Under the pieces are notes generated by a model, which saw only the letters and a program-made list of their open reading frames with translations, had not been told where the DNA came from and made no database searches. Positions 15,089-22,521 of a stretch of DNA of 28,804 bases are shown here, piece by piece; position 1 is the stretch's first letter; every line of letters starts with the position of its first letter. The DNA comes from Gammaproteobacteria bacterium (GTDB lineage Bacteria; Pseudomonadota; Gammaproteobacteria; Steroidobacterales; Steroidobacteraceae). The position numbers were made by a program, and so were the translations under genes. The stretch is from NCBI GenBank assembly GCA_028293725.1, contig JAQGOE010000111.1:1-28804 (forward strand). The letters are read 5' to 3'.

Positions 15089-16633
15089 ATGATGGACTCG
15101 TGGGCGCTCGATGAAAACAGGGCTGCGGGGAGGGTGGGGCGCGTCGCGCAACTCGCCCACGTTGCCAGGAATCTGACGGACCGTAGCCCGTACAATGTTC
15201 GTATGGCGATGGCTCGGGCCTGGAGCAGGCTCCTTGCGCTGGACGTACAGGATGCGCTGGCGTCTGTGTGTGCAGTCGAGCCGTGCCTGCGCGGGCTCGA
15301 CGCAGAAACCGCGACCTGCTTGCGAGCCGAGATCGGCGCATTCCGCGCGGTTGGTTTCGCTCTGCGCGATGATTGCATTGCGGCTCTGCCCCTGGCGCTC
15401 GCGTGCATGGAAGGCGTCGCCGCGCCGGCCGTCACATTGTTGGCCACGACGCTCTCCAGGCTGGCTTACTGGAAGCTGGGAGATTTCGAGCGCTTCCACG
15501 CCCTCAGGCGCGGGCAGCGGCCGGCAGCGGAGAGACGCCATACCAGTCTGATTGCTTTCGATCGCGCCGTCGAAGCGGCCGTTGAGTTGCAACAACTGCG
15601 ATTCGGTTTGGCCGCCCGGCTGGCGCAGGACGCCATGGCCCTGGTGCCTCGCCAGGGAGTCCGTGCTTTTCCCATCAGTCCGTTGCCAACTGTTGTCCTG
15701 GCGCAGGTCCTTTACGAGCAGGGCGCGTTGTCTGAAGTGGAGGCGCTCGCGCGCGATCGCCTGCCGTTGGTGACCGTGCGGGCCTCACCGGAAACGGCCG
15801 TCCGCGTCTATCCTCTGCTCGCGCGCATTGCTGCCCATCGCCGGCAGGTTGGACTTGCGTTGTTTCTGCTGGGAGAGGGCGAGGCACTGGGCGAGGCGCG
15901 CGGCTGGGGGCGTCTGACGGCGGCTTGCCTGCAGCAGCGCGTCGAGCTGCTCGTTCGCGGTCGGCGGATCGAGGAAGCGCAGACTTCCCTCGAGCGCATG
16001 CGGCCGCTATTCAACGCCGCGAACCGATCACACTATACGGGCACGGCCATTCGTGGATATTTCGAGCTCGCACGGTCTCGTATCGAGTTGGCTTGCGAGC
16101 CGTCCCTGGAGATCGTCGCCAGGGTGAGGCTTTTGCATCACGAGGCGGCCGCGAGCGGTGACCTCTATCTCGCCGTGCAACTCGCAATCTGTCTCGCGGA
16201 GGCGCTGGGGGCCCTCGGCGAGGAGGTCGCCGCACACGAGACTCTGTCACGCTCACTGGAGTTAGGCGCGAGCGTTGGGCTGCATCAGTGCTTTGTCGAC
16301 GGCGGCCCTGTAATTGGCCGCCTGCTCGTCCTTGCGGCCGAGCGTGAGCGACGCTTCCTGCAACCCTATGTCGGAAGCTTGCTCAACAGCTGGCGTCGTG
16401 CCCACGAGTCGGCCGGCGCGCTGAAAATCTCAAAGTTGAGCGGTCCTTTGAGCGCGCGGGAATGCGCGATCCTGGGCCTGGTCCGCCGTGGCTATTCGAA
16501 CAAGCGGATCGCTTTGGAGCTGCGTATCGCACCGGAGACGGTGAAGTCGCATGCCAAGCACATCTTCCTGAAGCTCGGCGCCCGGACCCGCGTGGACGCG
16601 GTGTCTCGCGCGGCGAGTCTCGGCTTGATTTGA
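15089..16633 (+). CDS. LuxR-family regulator with MalT-like helical-repeat body
   Basis: 514 residues. Residues 1-440 are helical and Ala/Leu/Arg rich, with TPR-like repeats (for example AVLAQVLYEQGALSEVEALARDRL-type blocks), like the sensor half of MalT-type regulators. The C-terminal 62 residues (about 453-514) form a GerE/LuxR helix-turn-helix: LSARECAILGLVRRGYSNKRIA, then LRIAPETVKSHAKHIFLKL. There is no P-loop NTPase domain, unlike full-length MalT (about 900 residues). No receiver domain is visible. A MM start at 15089/15092 has only GGAA about 8 nt upstream. It stands in tandem, 43 bp before the large STAND regulator. Ligand and targets are unknown. Confidence 0.88.
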   Translation: MMDSWALDENRAAGRVGRVAQLAHVARNLTDRSPYNVRMAMARAWSRLLALDVQDALASVCAVEPCLRGLDAETATCLRAEIGAFRAVGFALRDDCIAALPLALACMEGVAAPAVTLLATTLSRLAYWKLGDFERFHALRRGQRPAAERRHTSLIAFDRAVEAAVELQQLRFGLAARLAQDAMALVPRQGVRAFPISPLPTVVLAQVLYEQGALSEVEALARDRLPLVTVRASPETAVRVYPLLARIAAHRRQVGLALFLLGEGEALGEARGWGRLTAACLQQRVELLVRGRRIEEAQTSLERMRPLFNAANRSHYTGTAIRGYFELARSRIELACEPSLEIVARVRLLHHEAAASGDLYLAVQLAICLAEALGALGEEVAAHETLSRSLELGASVGLHQCFVDGGPVIGRLLVLAAERERRFLQPYVGSLLNSWRRAHESAGALKISKLSGPLSARECAILGLVRRGYSNKRIALELRIAPETVKSHAKHIFLKLGARTRVDAVSRAASLGLI

Positions 16634-16676
16634 GTCCTGTCACCCGGCACATAATGAAGGCCTCAACGGGGTCGGT

Positions 16677-19600
16677 ATGCCGCTATTTCCGCCTTTCCGA
16701 CTCGATAAGGTCAATCAGACCGTCTGGCGACAGACGGCGAGTTCCGCCGAGGAGCCGGTTTTCCTCAACCCCAAAGCCTTCGCGCTGCTGCAGTACCTCA
16801 TCGAGAACAGCGGCCGGCTCGTCTCGCATGAAGAGCTGCTCGACGTATTGTGGCCGAACGTGCACGTGCAGCCCGAAGTCATCAAGAGCCACATACTTGC
16901 GATTCGTACGGCTCTGGGCGATTCGCCGCGGGAGTCGCGGTACATCGAGACGGTTCGCAAGCGAGGCTACCGCTTCGTCGCAAGTTTGAGTGACAGCCGT
17001 GTCGCGGCGGACGCGCCCGTAGGGCCGGAGCGCGGCAGCACCTATGTCGGCCGCTCGAGGTCGCTGCGGCAGTTGCAGGACTCGCTCGAGTTGGCCGCGC
17101 GCGGCACGCCGCAACTGGTCTTTGTCACGGGCGAGCCCGGAATGGGCAAGACGGCGTTGCTCGATCAATTCTCCGCCGCCGTGGGCGCCAAACGCGATGT
17201 GCTGTGCTCGATCGGACGCTGTATCGAAGGATATGGCGGCGTCGAGCCGTACTATCCGGTGCTCGAGGCGTTGACTCGCCTGGCGCGCGCTCGGCCCGGC
17301 GACAGTCTGGTTCAGGCGCTCGTCGCCATCGCACCTAGCTGGGCGGTGCAGTTGCCGGGGGTGCTCACACGGGAAACACTGGCGGGGCTGCGGGAACAGA
17401 CCGCGGGGTCCGCGCGCCCGCGAATGGTCCGTGAATTCTGCGAGTGGGTCGAGGAGTTCGCTGCGACCCGACCCCTGGTGCTCGTTCTGGAAGACCTCCA
17501 CTGGTCGGACTATTCGACCGTGGATCTGCTTTCGGCGGTGGCACGACGTGGCAGCCGCGCGAGGCTCCTGGTCGTCGCTACCTATCGGCCGGAGGAGGCC
17601 GCCGAAAGAGCGCATCCCATCCACACCTTGAGCCGCGCACTGTTACTGCAGAAACTCTGTCTCGAGGTGAGCCTCGCGCCGCTCAGCGAGGCGGATGTCA
17701 CGGAGTTTGTCGCAGGGTCGGATGGCAGGCCCGAGCTGCGACAACTGGCGCGGGTGATTGCCGGGCAGTCGGGCGGTAATCCGCTCTTCATGGTGGTGAT
17801 CTTCGATGATCTGGTGGAGCGGGGCCTGATCACGCGCGCGTCCTCCGGCTGGCAGCTGCAGGTGGCCGTGGAGCGGATCGGATTCGAGGTGCCGCGCACC
17901 CTCAACGAACTCATCGAGACCCGGATCCAGCGGCTGGCCCCCATCGAGCGCCGGCTGCTGGAGGCAGCCAGTGTCGCGGGCACCGAGTTCGGGGCGGCCA
18001 CGACCGCGCCGGCCGCCGAGTTGGATGCGCAGAGGTTCGAGGACGGCTGCGAGGATCTGGCGCGACGGGGTTCGTTCATACATCGGGCCGAAATGAAGCT
18101 GTTGCCGGATAACATGCCGATGCAACTCTACGGCTTCAATCACGGGATGTATCGTCAGGTCCTGTACGGTCGCCAGGGCGCGGAGCGCCGCGCGCGCCTG
18201 CACCGGGCCATCGGCGAGCGCCTGGAAGAGATTTTTCCGCCCGATCAGCGGGGTGGCGTCGCGGTGGAGCTGGCGCAACACTTTGGCGCCGCCCATGAAT
18301 GGCTGCGGGCGCTGAGTTACCTGCGGTCGGCGTTGCAAGCTGCCAAAAGGCGGTCGGCGCACCAGGAGGCGCTGGCGATCCTCGATCGCATGATGGCGAT
18401 AGCGGCAAACATGCCTGCGGACGCGAGGGTGGTAGTGGAGCTCGAATGCCTGGAGCAACGTGCCCCCATCTACGTGGTAACGCATGACGCGCGAGTGCAC
18501 GAGACCTTTACGCGCTTGATCGAAACAGCCGCTCGACAGGGCCGCACCGATATTCAGATTCGCGCGCTCCTCAACTTTGCGTACGCGTTGAGTTGGAGCG
18601 ATCGTGACAGCTGCGTGCAGGCGCTCGATGAAGCATTGCGACTGAGCGCGGGGCAAAGTGACGCAGCCGCGCAAGCTCTGACACACCTGCGTGTCTCTGT
18701 GCGGCGCATGTGGGTGGCGGGATGGAATGCGGTGGACGCGCGCCGCTGTGAGCAGGCGTTGCAGGTGCTGCGCGCTTCCCCGGAAAAGCCGGCAACTGCC
18801 GCGGCCATGCTCGAATACAGCATGACCTGTCTCACCTCCTCGCGTTATCGCGAGGCCATCAATACCTTCCTCCGCAATCATGAGTTCCTGCTGCGCAGCT
18901 CGGATGACCTGTCAGAATTCAACGTCTCGCGGGCGAGCTGGATGAATCTCGTCGGGGTTTCCTGGGTCCCGTTGTTCGTCGGCGAGTTCGGCAATTCCCT
19001 GACCGCATTCGATGCGAGCATCCTGGCCTGTCGTAAGGAGGGAAATCTGGCAGGGGCGCAAACCCTGGGGTTGTGGCGCTGCATGCTGCTCTTTCAGCTC
19101 ACCGACTACGAGGGGATGCTCGAGGCGTGTCTACCCGTCGCGTCGGACTCGACTCCTATCGTCATCCTGCCTTTCGAACGGCGCCTGTCCCTGGTGATGT
19201 GCGGTCTGGCCGAGGCTGGTCTCGGCAATGCCGCGGCCGCACGCGACTATCTGTTGGAGGCGGAGCGCCAGATCGGGGAGCGGCCGGTGATGTTGGATTG
19301 GTATATGACGCTGATGCTGGAGTGGGGGCGGGTCAACCTGCTGCTCTTGACGGGCGCGCGCGCGGAGGCGGCGGCACGCGCGGATCGATTCATACGGCTG
19401 GCCGTAGAGACGGACGAGCGGACCTGGCAGGCTTTGGCGTTCGAGACCTGGGCGCGTGTGGCCTTGGGACGCGGCGCGGCCACCGAGGCGCTGGAGGTTA
19501 TAACGAAGGCGCTCGCCGCGACGAAGGGCTTCGAGACGCCACTCGCGGATTGGCGAGTGCATGCAACAGCCGCGGTAGCCTACCGGGTGATCGGCAATCC

Positions 19601-19754
19601 CCAACTCGCGTCCCGTCATGCGCACCTCGCCGCCACCACGAGGCGGCGGTTGGTCGAGTCGCTGCCGCAAAGGCATCGTTTGCGCACGCTGTTTGAAACC
19701 AGCGCGCGGATATTTCCTCCGTTGGCGTCCGATCCGCTGCAGGCGTCGAGCTGA
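16677..19754 (+). CDS. OmpR-type wHTH / STAND ATPase / TPR regulator
   Basis: 1025 residues. Residues 1-105 form a winged helix of the OmpR/PhoB output type (LNPKAFALLQYLIENSGRLV, VIKSHILAIRTALGD, RYIETVRKRGYRF). Then comes a STAND-type AAA ATPase: Walker A GEPGMGKT (152-159) and Walker B LVLVLEDLHWSD (about 267-279), followed by a sensor region (LLVVATYRPEE). Residues 500-1025 are helical repeats of TPR type for signal binding. Such SARP/CadC-like wHTH-STAND proteins switch on transcription when ligand binding and ATP drive oligomerisation. No TM helix is seen, so it is cytoplasmic. It directly follows the LuxR-type gene (43 bp) in the same direction. A hairpin-forming palindrome starts at its stop codon. 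Confidence 0.9.
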   Translation: MPLFPPFRLDKVNQTVWRQTASSAEEPVFLNPKAFALLQYLIENSGRLVSHEELLDVLWPNVHVQPEVIKSHILAIRTALGDSPRESRYIETVRKRGYRFVASLSDSRVAADAPVGPERGSTYVGRSRSLRQLQDSLELAARGTPQLVFVTGEPGMGKTALLDQFSAAVGAKRDVLCSIGRCIEGYGGVEPYYPVLEALTRLARARPGDSLVQALVAIAPSWAVQLPGVLTRETLAGLREQTAGSARPRMVREFCEWVEEFAATRPLVLVLEDLHWSDYSTVDLLSAVARRGSRARLLVVATYRPEEAAERAHPIHTLSRALLLQKLCLEVSLAPLSEADVTEFVAGSDGRPELRQLARVIAGQSGGNPLFMVVIFDDLVERGLITRASSGWQLQVAVERIGFEVPRTLNELIETRIQRLAPIERRLLEAASVAGTEFGAATTAPAAELDAQRFEDGCEDLARRGSFIHRAEMKLLPDNMPMQLYGFNHGMYRQVLYGRQGAERRARLHRAIGERLEEIFPPDQRGGVAVELAQHFGAAHEWLRALSYLRSALQAAKRRSAHQEALAILDRMMAIAANMPADARVVVELECLEQRAPIYVVTHDARVHETFTRLIETAARQGRTDIQIRALLNFAYALSWSDRDSCVQALDEALRLSAGQSDAAAQALTHLRVSVRRMWVAGWNAVDARRCEQALQVLRASPEKPATAAAMLEYSMTCLTSSRYREAINTFLRNHEFLLRSSDDLSEFNVSRASWMNLVGVSWVPLFVGEFGNSLTAFDASILACRKEGNLAGAQTLGLWRCMLLFQLTDYEGMLEACLPVASDSTPIVILPFERRLSLVMCGLAEAGLGNAAAARDYLLEAERQIGERPVMLDWYMTLMLEWGRVNLLLLTGARAEAAARADRFIRLAVETDERTWQALAFETWARVALGRGAATEALEVITKALAATKGFETPLADWRVHATAAVAYRVIGNPQLASRHAHLAATTRRRLVESLPQRHRLRTLFETSARIFPPLASDPLQASS

Positions 19755-19786
19755 GGCTGCTACCTCCCCATTTGGGGGTAGCTCAG
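19751..19786 (+). promoter_or_regulatory. Palindrome/hairpin between the STAND regulator and the DJ-1 gene
   Basis: A near-perfect 24-bp palindrome at 19759-19782 has arms GCTACC and GGTAGC around CCCC and GGGG. It is flanked by CTGA (19751-19754, including the stop codon) and TCAG (19783-19786), which extend the stem. No T-run follows, so it is a weak intrinsic terminator. It resembles the palindrome at 14947-14962 and may instead be an operator, about 65 bp before the DJ-1 start codon. Confidence 0.4.
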
Positions 19787-19847
19787 CCCAGTTCCCGGCG
19801 AGCGTGCGGTATCCTGAGGCACCCGAGCGATTTTCCAGGAGACAGAC

Positions 19848-20426
19848 ATGGGCAAGAAAATCCTGATGCTGGCCGGCGACTACGCCGAAGACTACGAAAC
19901 CATGGTGCCTTTTCAGGCCCTGCAGATGGTGGGTCACACCGTTCACGCCGTCTGCCCTGACAAGAAGGCGGGTGACTATGTCATGACGGCCATTCACGAC
20001 TTCGAAGGCCAGCAGACGTACTCGGAAAAGCCAGGCCATCGCTTCACGCTCAATGCCACCTTCGCGGAGGCACAGCCGGAGCGTTACGACGCGCTGCTCA
20101 TCCCCGGCGGGCGTGCTCCCGAGTACTTACGGATGAATCCCAAGGTGATTGCAATCGTTCAGCACTTCGCGCGCGAGAACAAGCCGATCGCCGCTGTCTG
20201 CCATGGCGCGCAGATTCTCGCGGCCGCGGGGGTGATTCGGGGCAAGCGGATTTCGGCCTATCCGGCCTGTGCCGCCGAGGTCAAACTGGCCGGCGCGGAA
20301 TACGCCGAGATCAAGGTCGACGAGGCCGTCACCGACGGCAACTTCGTCACCGCCCCGGCGTGGCCGGCGCATCCCGCCTGGCTGGCACAGTTTCTCGCGG
20401 TGTTAGGAACCCGTATCTCGGGCTGA
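19848..20426 (+). CDS. DJ-1/PfpI family protein
   Basis: 192 residues; AGGAG about 8 nt before the ATG. Hallmarks are [14 protein letters not shown] with the conserved Glu (E14), [12 protein letters not shown] and the nucleophile elbow AVCHGAQ (Cys118, His119). The family contains deglycases/glyoxalases, chaperones, proteases (PfpI) and redox-sensing proteins, so the precise activity cannot be fixed. The extended middle ([20 protein letters not shown]) resembles the PfpI-like group about 190 residues long. A TATCCT at 19810-19815 is a possible -10. The neighbouring OxyR, peroxidase and eRF1-like genes suggest a part in oxidative or carbonyl stress (inference). Its stop is 3 bp from the stop of the convergent gene. 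Confidence 0.9.
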   Translation: MGKKILMLAGDYAEDYETMVPFQALQMVGHTVHAVCPDKKAGDYVMTAIHDFEGQQTYSEKPGHRFTLNATFAEAQPERYDALLIPGGRAPEYLRMNPKVIAIVQHFARENKPIAAVCHGAQILAAAGVIRGKRISAYPACAAEVKLAGAEYAEIKVDEAVTDGNFVTAPAWPAHPAWLAQFLAVLGTRISG

Positions 20427-20429
20427 GCT

Positions 20430-20831
20430 TCAGCTGTGCTGCTGCGGATGCATCCTGTCATCCGCCTTGAAGAAGCGCCGCGCGAAATCCACCAGGGCCC
20501 CGTCGGTCGGATGATCGAGCGCCTCGACAGCCGAGATCCGTTTAGCGAGCTCCGGTTGTGTTTGCTTGATATACGTGGCGAGCTCGGTTTTCGCGCTGGA
20601 GGGTCCCGTGATGAGGATCGCACCAGCGGTAGAGAGCGCCTCCGCGACGTGCTTCAGGAACTCCTTGTCCAGCGGAGCGTGGCCGCTGTCACCTGAATTC
20701 GCCTTGTGATGCAGGTGTTGGTGCGGGTGCGTCGACTGCACCGTCGAGTGATCGACATCGGTGGCGTCGAACTGAAACACCTTGGCTTCCCGGTGATCGA
20801 TCCAGACAAGAGCATGATAGTGCGGGGTCAT
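20430..20831 (-). CDS. Small His-rich eRF1-like ("translational machinery") protein
   Basis: 133 residues. I chose ATG 20831 because GGAG lies 8 nt upstream. The next upstream ATG (20837) is only 2 nt from that site, and a longer start would include non-family residues. The N-terminus HYHALVWIDHREAKVFQFDATD is the strand pair seen in bacterial proteins related to the eRF1 domain and often labelled translational machinery protein. A His-rich stretch follows (STHPHQHLHHKANSG, with further His). The C-terminal half AILITGPSSAKTELATYI and LAKRISAVEALDHPTDGALVDFARRFF matches the rest of that family. Biochemical function is unknown. The His-rich loop could bind metal. It is divergent from oxyR, with only 43 bp between the start codons. 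Confidence 0.78.
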   Translation of the reverse strand: MTPHYHALVWIDHREAKVFQFDATDVDHSTVQSTHPHQHLHHKANSGDSGHAPLDKEFLKHVAEALSTAGAILITGPSSAKTELATYIKQTQPELAKRISAVEALDHPTDGALVDFARRFFKADDRMHPQQHS

Positions 20832-20861
20832 GTGCATATCTCCGTCGGCGATGAGGGATGG

Positions 20862-20867
20862 TATCAT
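20862..20867 (+). promoter_or_regulatory. Candidate -10 of oxyR
   Basis: TATCAT matches five of six -10 consensus positions and lies 7 nt before the ATG at 20875, so the transcript may have no leader. It sits inside a small dyad (GGTA-N5-TACC, 20860-20872). Overlap with the divergent eRF1-like promoter region would allow joint control by OxyR. Confidence 0.35.
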
Positions 20868-20874
20868 CTACCGT

Positions 20875-21834
20875 ATGACATTGAGAGAATTGCGCTACCT
20901 GATCGCCCTCGCGGACCGTGCGCATTTCGGGCGGGCCGCCGAGGATTGTCACATCTCGCAGCCCACTCTGAGCACTCAAATCCGCAAGTTGGAGGAGTAT
21001 CTCGGCGTCAGCCTCATCGAGCGGAACACCAAGTCGGTCTCGCTCACCCCGATGGGCGAGGAAGTGGTGCGCAGCGCCCGCCAGATCATCTCCCAGGCGG
21101 ACGCGCTGCTGGCCGCTACCCGGGTACCGCGTGGGCCGCTGGAAGGGCGCTTGAGCATTGGCGTTATTCCGACGCTGGGCCCTTACTTCCTGCCTTCCTT
21201 CATCCCGTTGACGAAGAGCCATTACCCGCAGCTGCAGCTGGCCATCCACGAGGACCTGACTCAACACCTGCTGGAGCGCCTGAGAAACTACCAGATCGAT
21301 GCCGCGCTGCTGGCGCTGCCCCTGGAAAACCAGGATCTGGAGTGCCTGCCGCTGTTCGATGAGCCGTTCTGGTTCGCATGCTCGCCGCAACACCCGCTCG
21401 CACAGGCCGAATGGGTCGCGGAAGCTGATTTGCGCGACGAGACGCTGTTGCTGTTGGCCGATGGACATTGTCTGCGTGGCCAGGCGCTGGCCGCCTGCGG
21501 CCGGCAGTCGGAGCCCGACGACGGTTCCGACGACTTCCGCGCGGTGAGCCTGGAAACCATTTGTCAGTTGGTCGCTGCCGGCCTGGGATGCACGTTACTG
21601 CCGGCGTTGGCGGCGCGGCGGCCCATGTGGCCAAAGCCGCCGCTCGCGATCCGGCCGCTGCGCTCGAGTAATGACAGCCGCCGCATTGGGCTCGTATGGC
21701 GTCGCGGCTATCCCAAGGCGCATGAGCTTGCCTTGTTAGCAGAGTTGCTGCGGGAGAATCCCCCGGAGGGCACACGCCCCGTCCCGACACCGCAGCAGGC
21801 GGGCGAAGCCCGCGCAACGCTGCGGCATAGTTAG
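20875..21834 (+). CDS. oxyR: OxyR hydrogen-peroxide sensing LysR regulator
   Basis: 319 residues. ATG 20875 gives the standard family start (TLRELRYLIALADRAHFGRAA), so an in-frame ATG at 20851 is rejected. The HTH has CHISQPTLSTQIRKLEEYLG. The redox switch is intact: GHCLRGQALAAC places cysteines at residues 199 and 208, the same positions as in E. coli OxyR. H2O2 oxidises the first cysteine and forms a disulfide, turning the tetramer into an activator of peroxide defence genes. No second LysR effector motif is present. Neighbours (DJ-1, cytochrome c peroxidase operon) fit its role. The C-terminus is extended and Pro/Arg rich (EGTRPVPTPQQAGEARA). The stop is 2 bp from the stop of the convergent cytochrome gene. 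Confidence 0.93.
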   Translation: MTLRELRYLIALADRAHFGRAAEDCHISQPTLSTQIRKLEEYLGVSLIERNTKSVSLTPMGEEVVRSARQIISQADALLAATRVPRGPLEGRLSIGVIPTLGPYFLPSFIPLTKSHYPQLQLAIHEDLTQHLLERLRNYQIDAALLALPLENQDLECLPLFDEPFWFACSPQHPLAQAEWVAEADLRDETLLLLADGHCLRGQALAACGRQSEPDDGSDDFRAVSLETICQLVAAGLGCTLLPALAARRPMWPKPPLAIRPLRSSNDSRRIGLVWRRGYPKAHELALLAELLRENPPEGTRPVPTPQQAGEARATLRHS

Positions 21835-21836
21835 AT

Positions 21837-22508
21837 TTAGCGCTTGCCGTAATCCAACGGCACACCCTTGCGCTGCGCGAGGATGTACGACTCCAGCGCC
21901 CTCATCTTCGGATCGTCCGGTGCCAACACCTTGCCGCGGACCGGATGCTCGATGCACCAGTTGATCATGTCGCGTAACAAGGCGACGCGGCCGAGCTGCG
22001 GTTGGAATTTCGGATAGGTTTCGGGATGGGTGTTAGCGGCGCGCGGATGACACATGTCGCACGATACCGCGATCTCGCTGCCCAACTCGTCACCGCTGTG
22101 GAACACGCTCGAGCCGTACACGGCTTCCTTATATGTCTCGGTGTTCCACACCTTCACGTCCTGCGCGGACACTGCGCCGTAAGTCGACGACTGGCCGGTG
22201 CCGACGAGCTTGGTGTTGTCTTCGGGTGGCACGACCTGGTGTGCCTCGACTTCCTCCGCGACCCACTTGCCGTCCGGATGTTTGGATTCCCACTGCGCCA
22301 TCAGCGCATCGGCGATCTTCTTGCCCTCGGCCGCAGTCTTGGGCGTGTCGTTGGGCACCTGCACCGTGGTCTTGTTGTCACACAGTTTGACGACTTTGGC
22401 GCCATTGAACGTCGCGGGCGGATTAGCCGAAGAGGAGGGCCCGTCCGCAAGCGCGGGCGCTGCGAGAGTAACCAGGGCAAGGGCGAGCCAAGGAGTGTTC
22501 TTCATCAT
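21837..22508 (-). CDS. Exported mono-heme c-type cytochrome
   Basis: 223 residues starting MM at 22508/22505 with GGGAG directly upstream. There is a signal peptide (PWLALALVTLAAPALA-DG). One heme site, CDMCH, lies at 150-154. It is followed by NTHPETYPKFQ, then LLRDMINWCIEHPVRGK and a C-terminal AQRKGVPLDYGK; Met181 or Met202 could be the axial ligand. The block around MINWC resembles the C-terminal halves of SoxA/TsdA-type cytochromes, but the N-terminal half (30-140) has no heme site and I do not recognise it. It is probably the periplasmic electron donor for the peroxidase in the same operon (inference). The gene begins 14 bp after the phosphoesterase stop. Confidence 0.85.
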   Translation of the reverse strand: MMKNTPWLALALVTLAAPALADGPSSSANPPATFNGAKVVKLCDNKTTVQVPNDTPKTAAEGKKIADALMAQWESKHPDGKWVAEEVEAHQVVPPEDNTKLVGTGQSSTYGAVSAQDVKVWNTETYKEAVYGSSVFHSGDELGSEIAVSCDMCHPRAANTHPETYPKFQPQLGRVALLRDMINWCIEHPVRGKVLAPDDPKMRALESYILAQRKGVPLDYGKR

Positions 22509-22521
22509 ATTCTCCCGCGAA

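Noticed and set aside
17643..18881. A 412-codon open frame on the minus strand opposite the STAND regulator
   Set aside because: Antisense to a gene with clear wHTH and ATPase motifs; its composition is typical of a shadow frame.
19131..20039. A 302-codon open frame on the minus strand spanning the end of the STAND gene and the DJ-1 start
   Set aside because: It overlaps two supported genes and shows no recognisable motif.
20832..20874. Canonical four-part OxyR binding pattern between oxyR and the eRF1-like gene
   Set aside because: Only small dyads are present; no ATAG/CTAT repeat series could be read by eye.
21837..22508. Thiosulfate dehydrogenase (TsdA) or SoxA assignment for the mono-heme cytochrome
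   Set aside because: Only the C-terminal heme region is similar; TsdA has two heme sites, and no sox genes are nearby.
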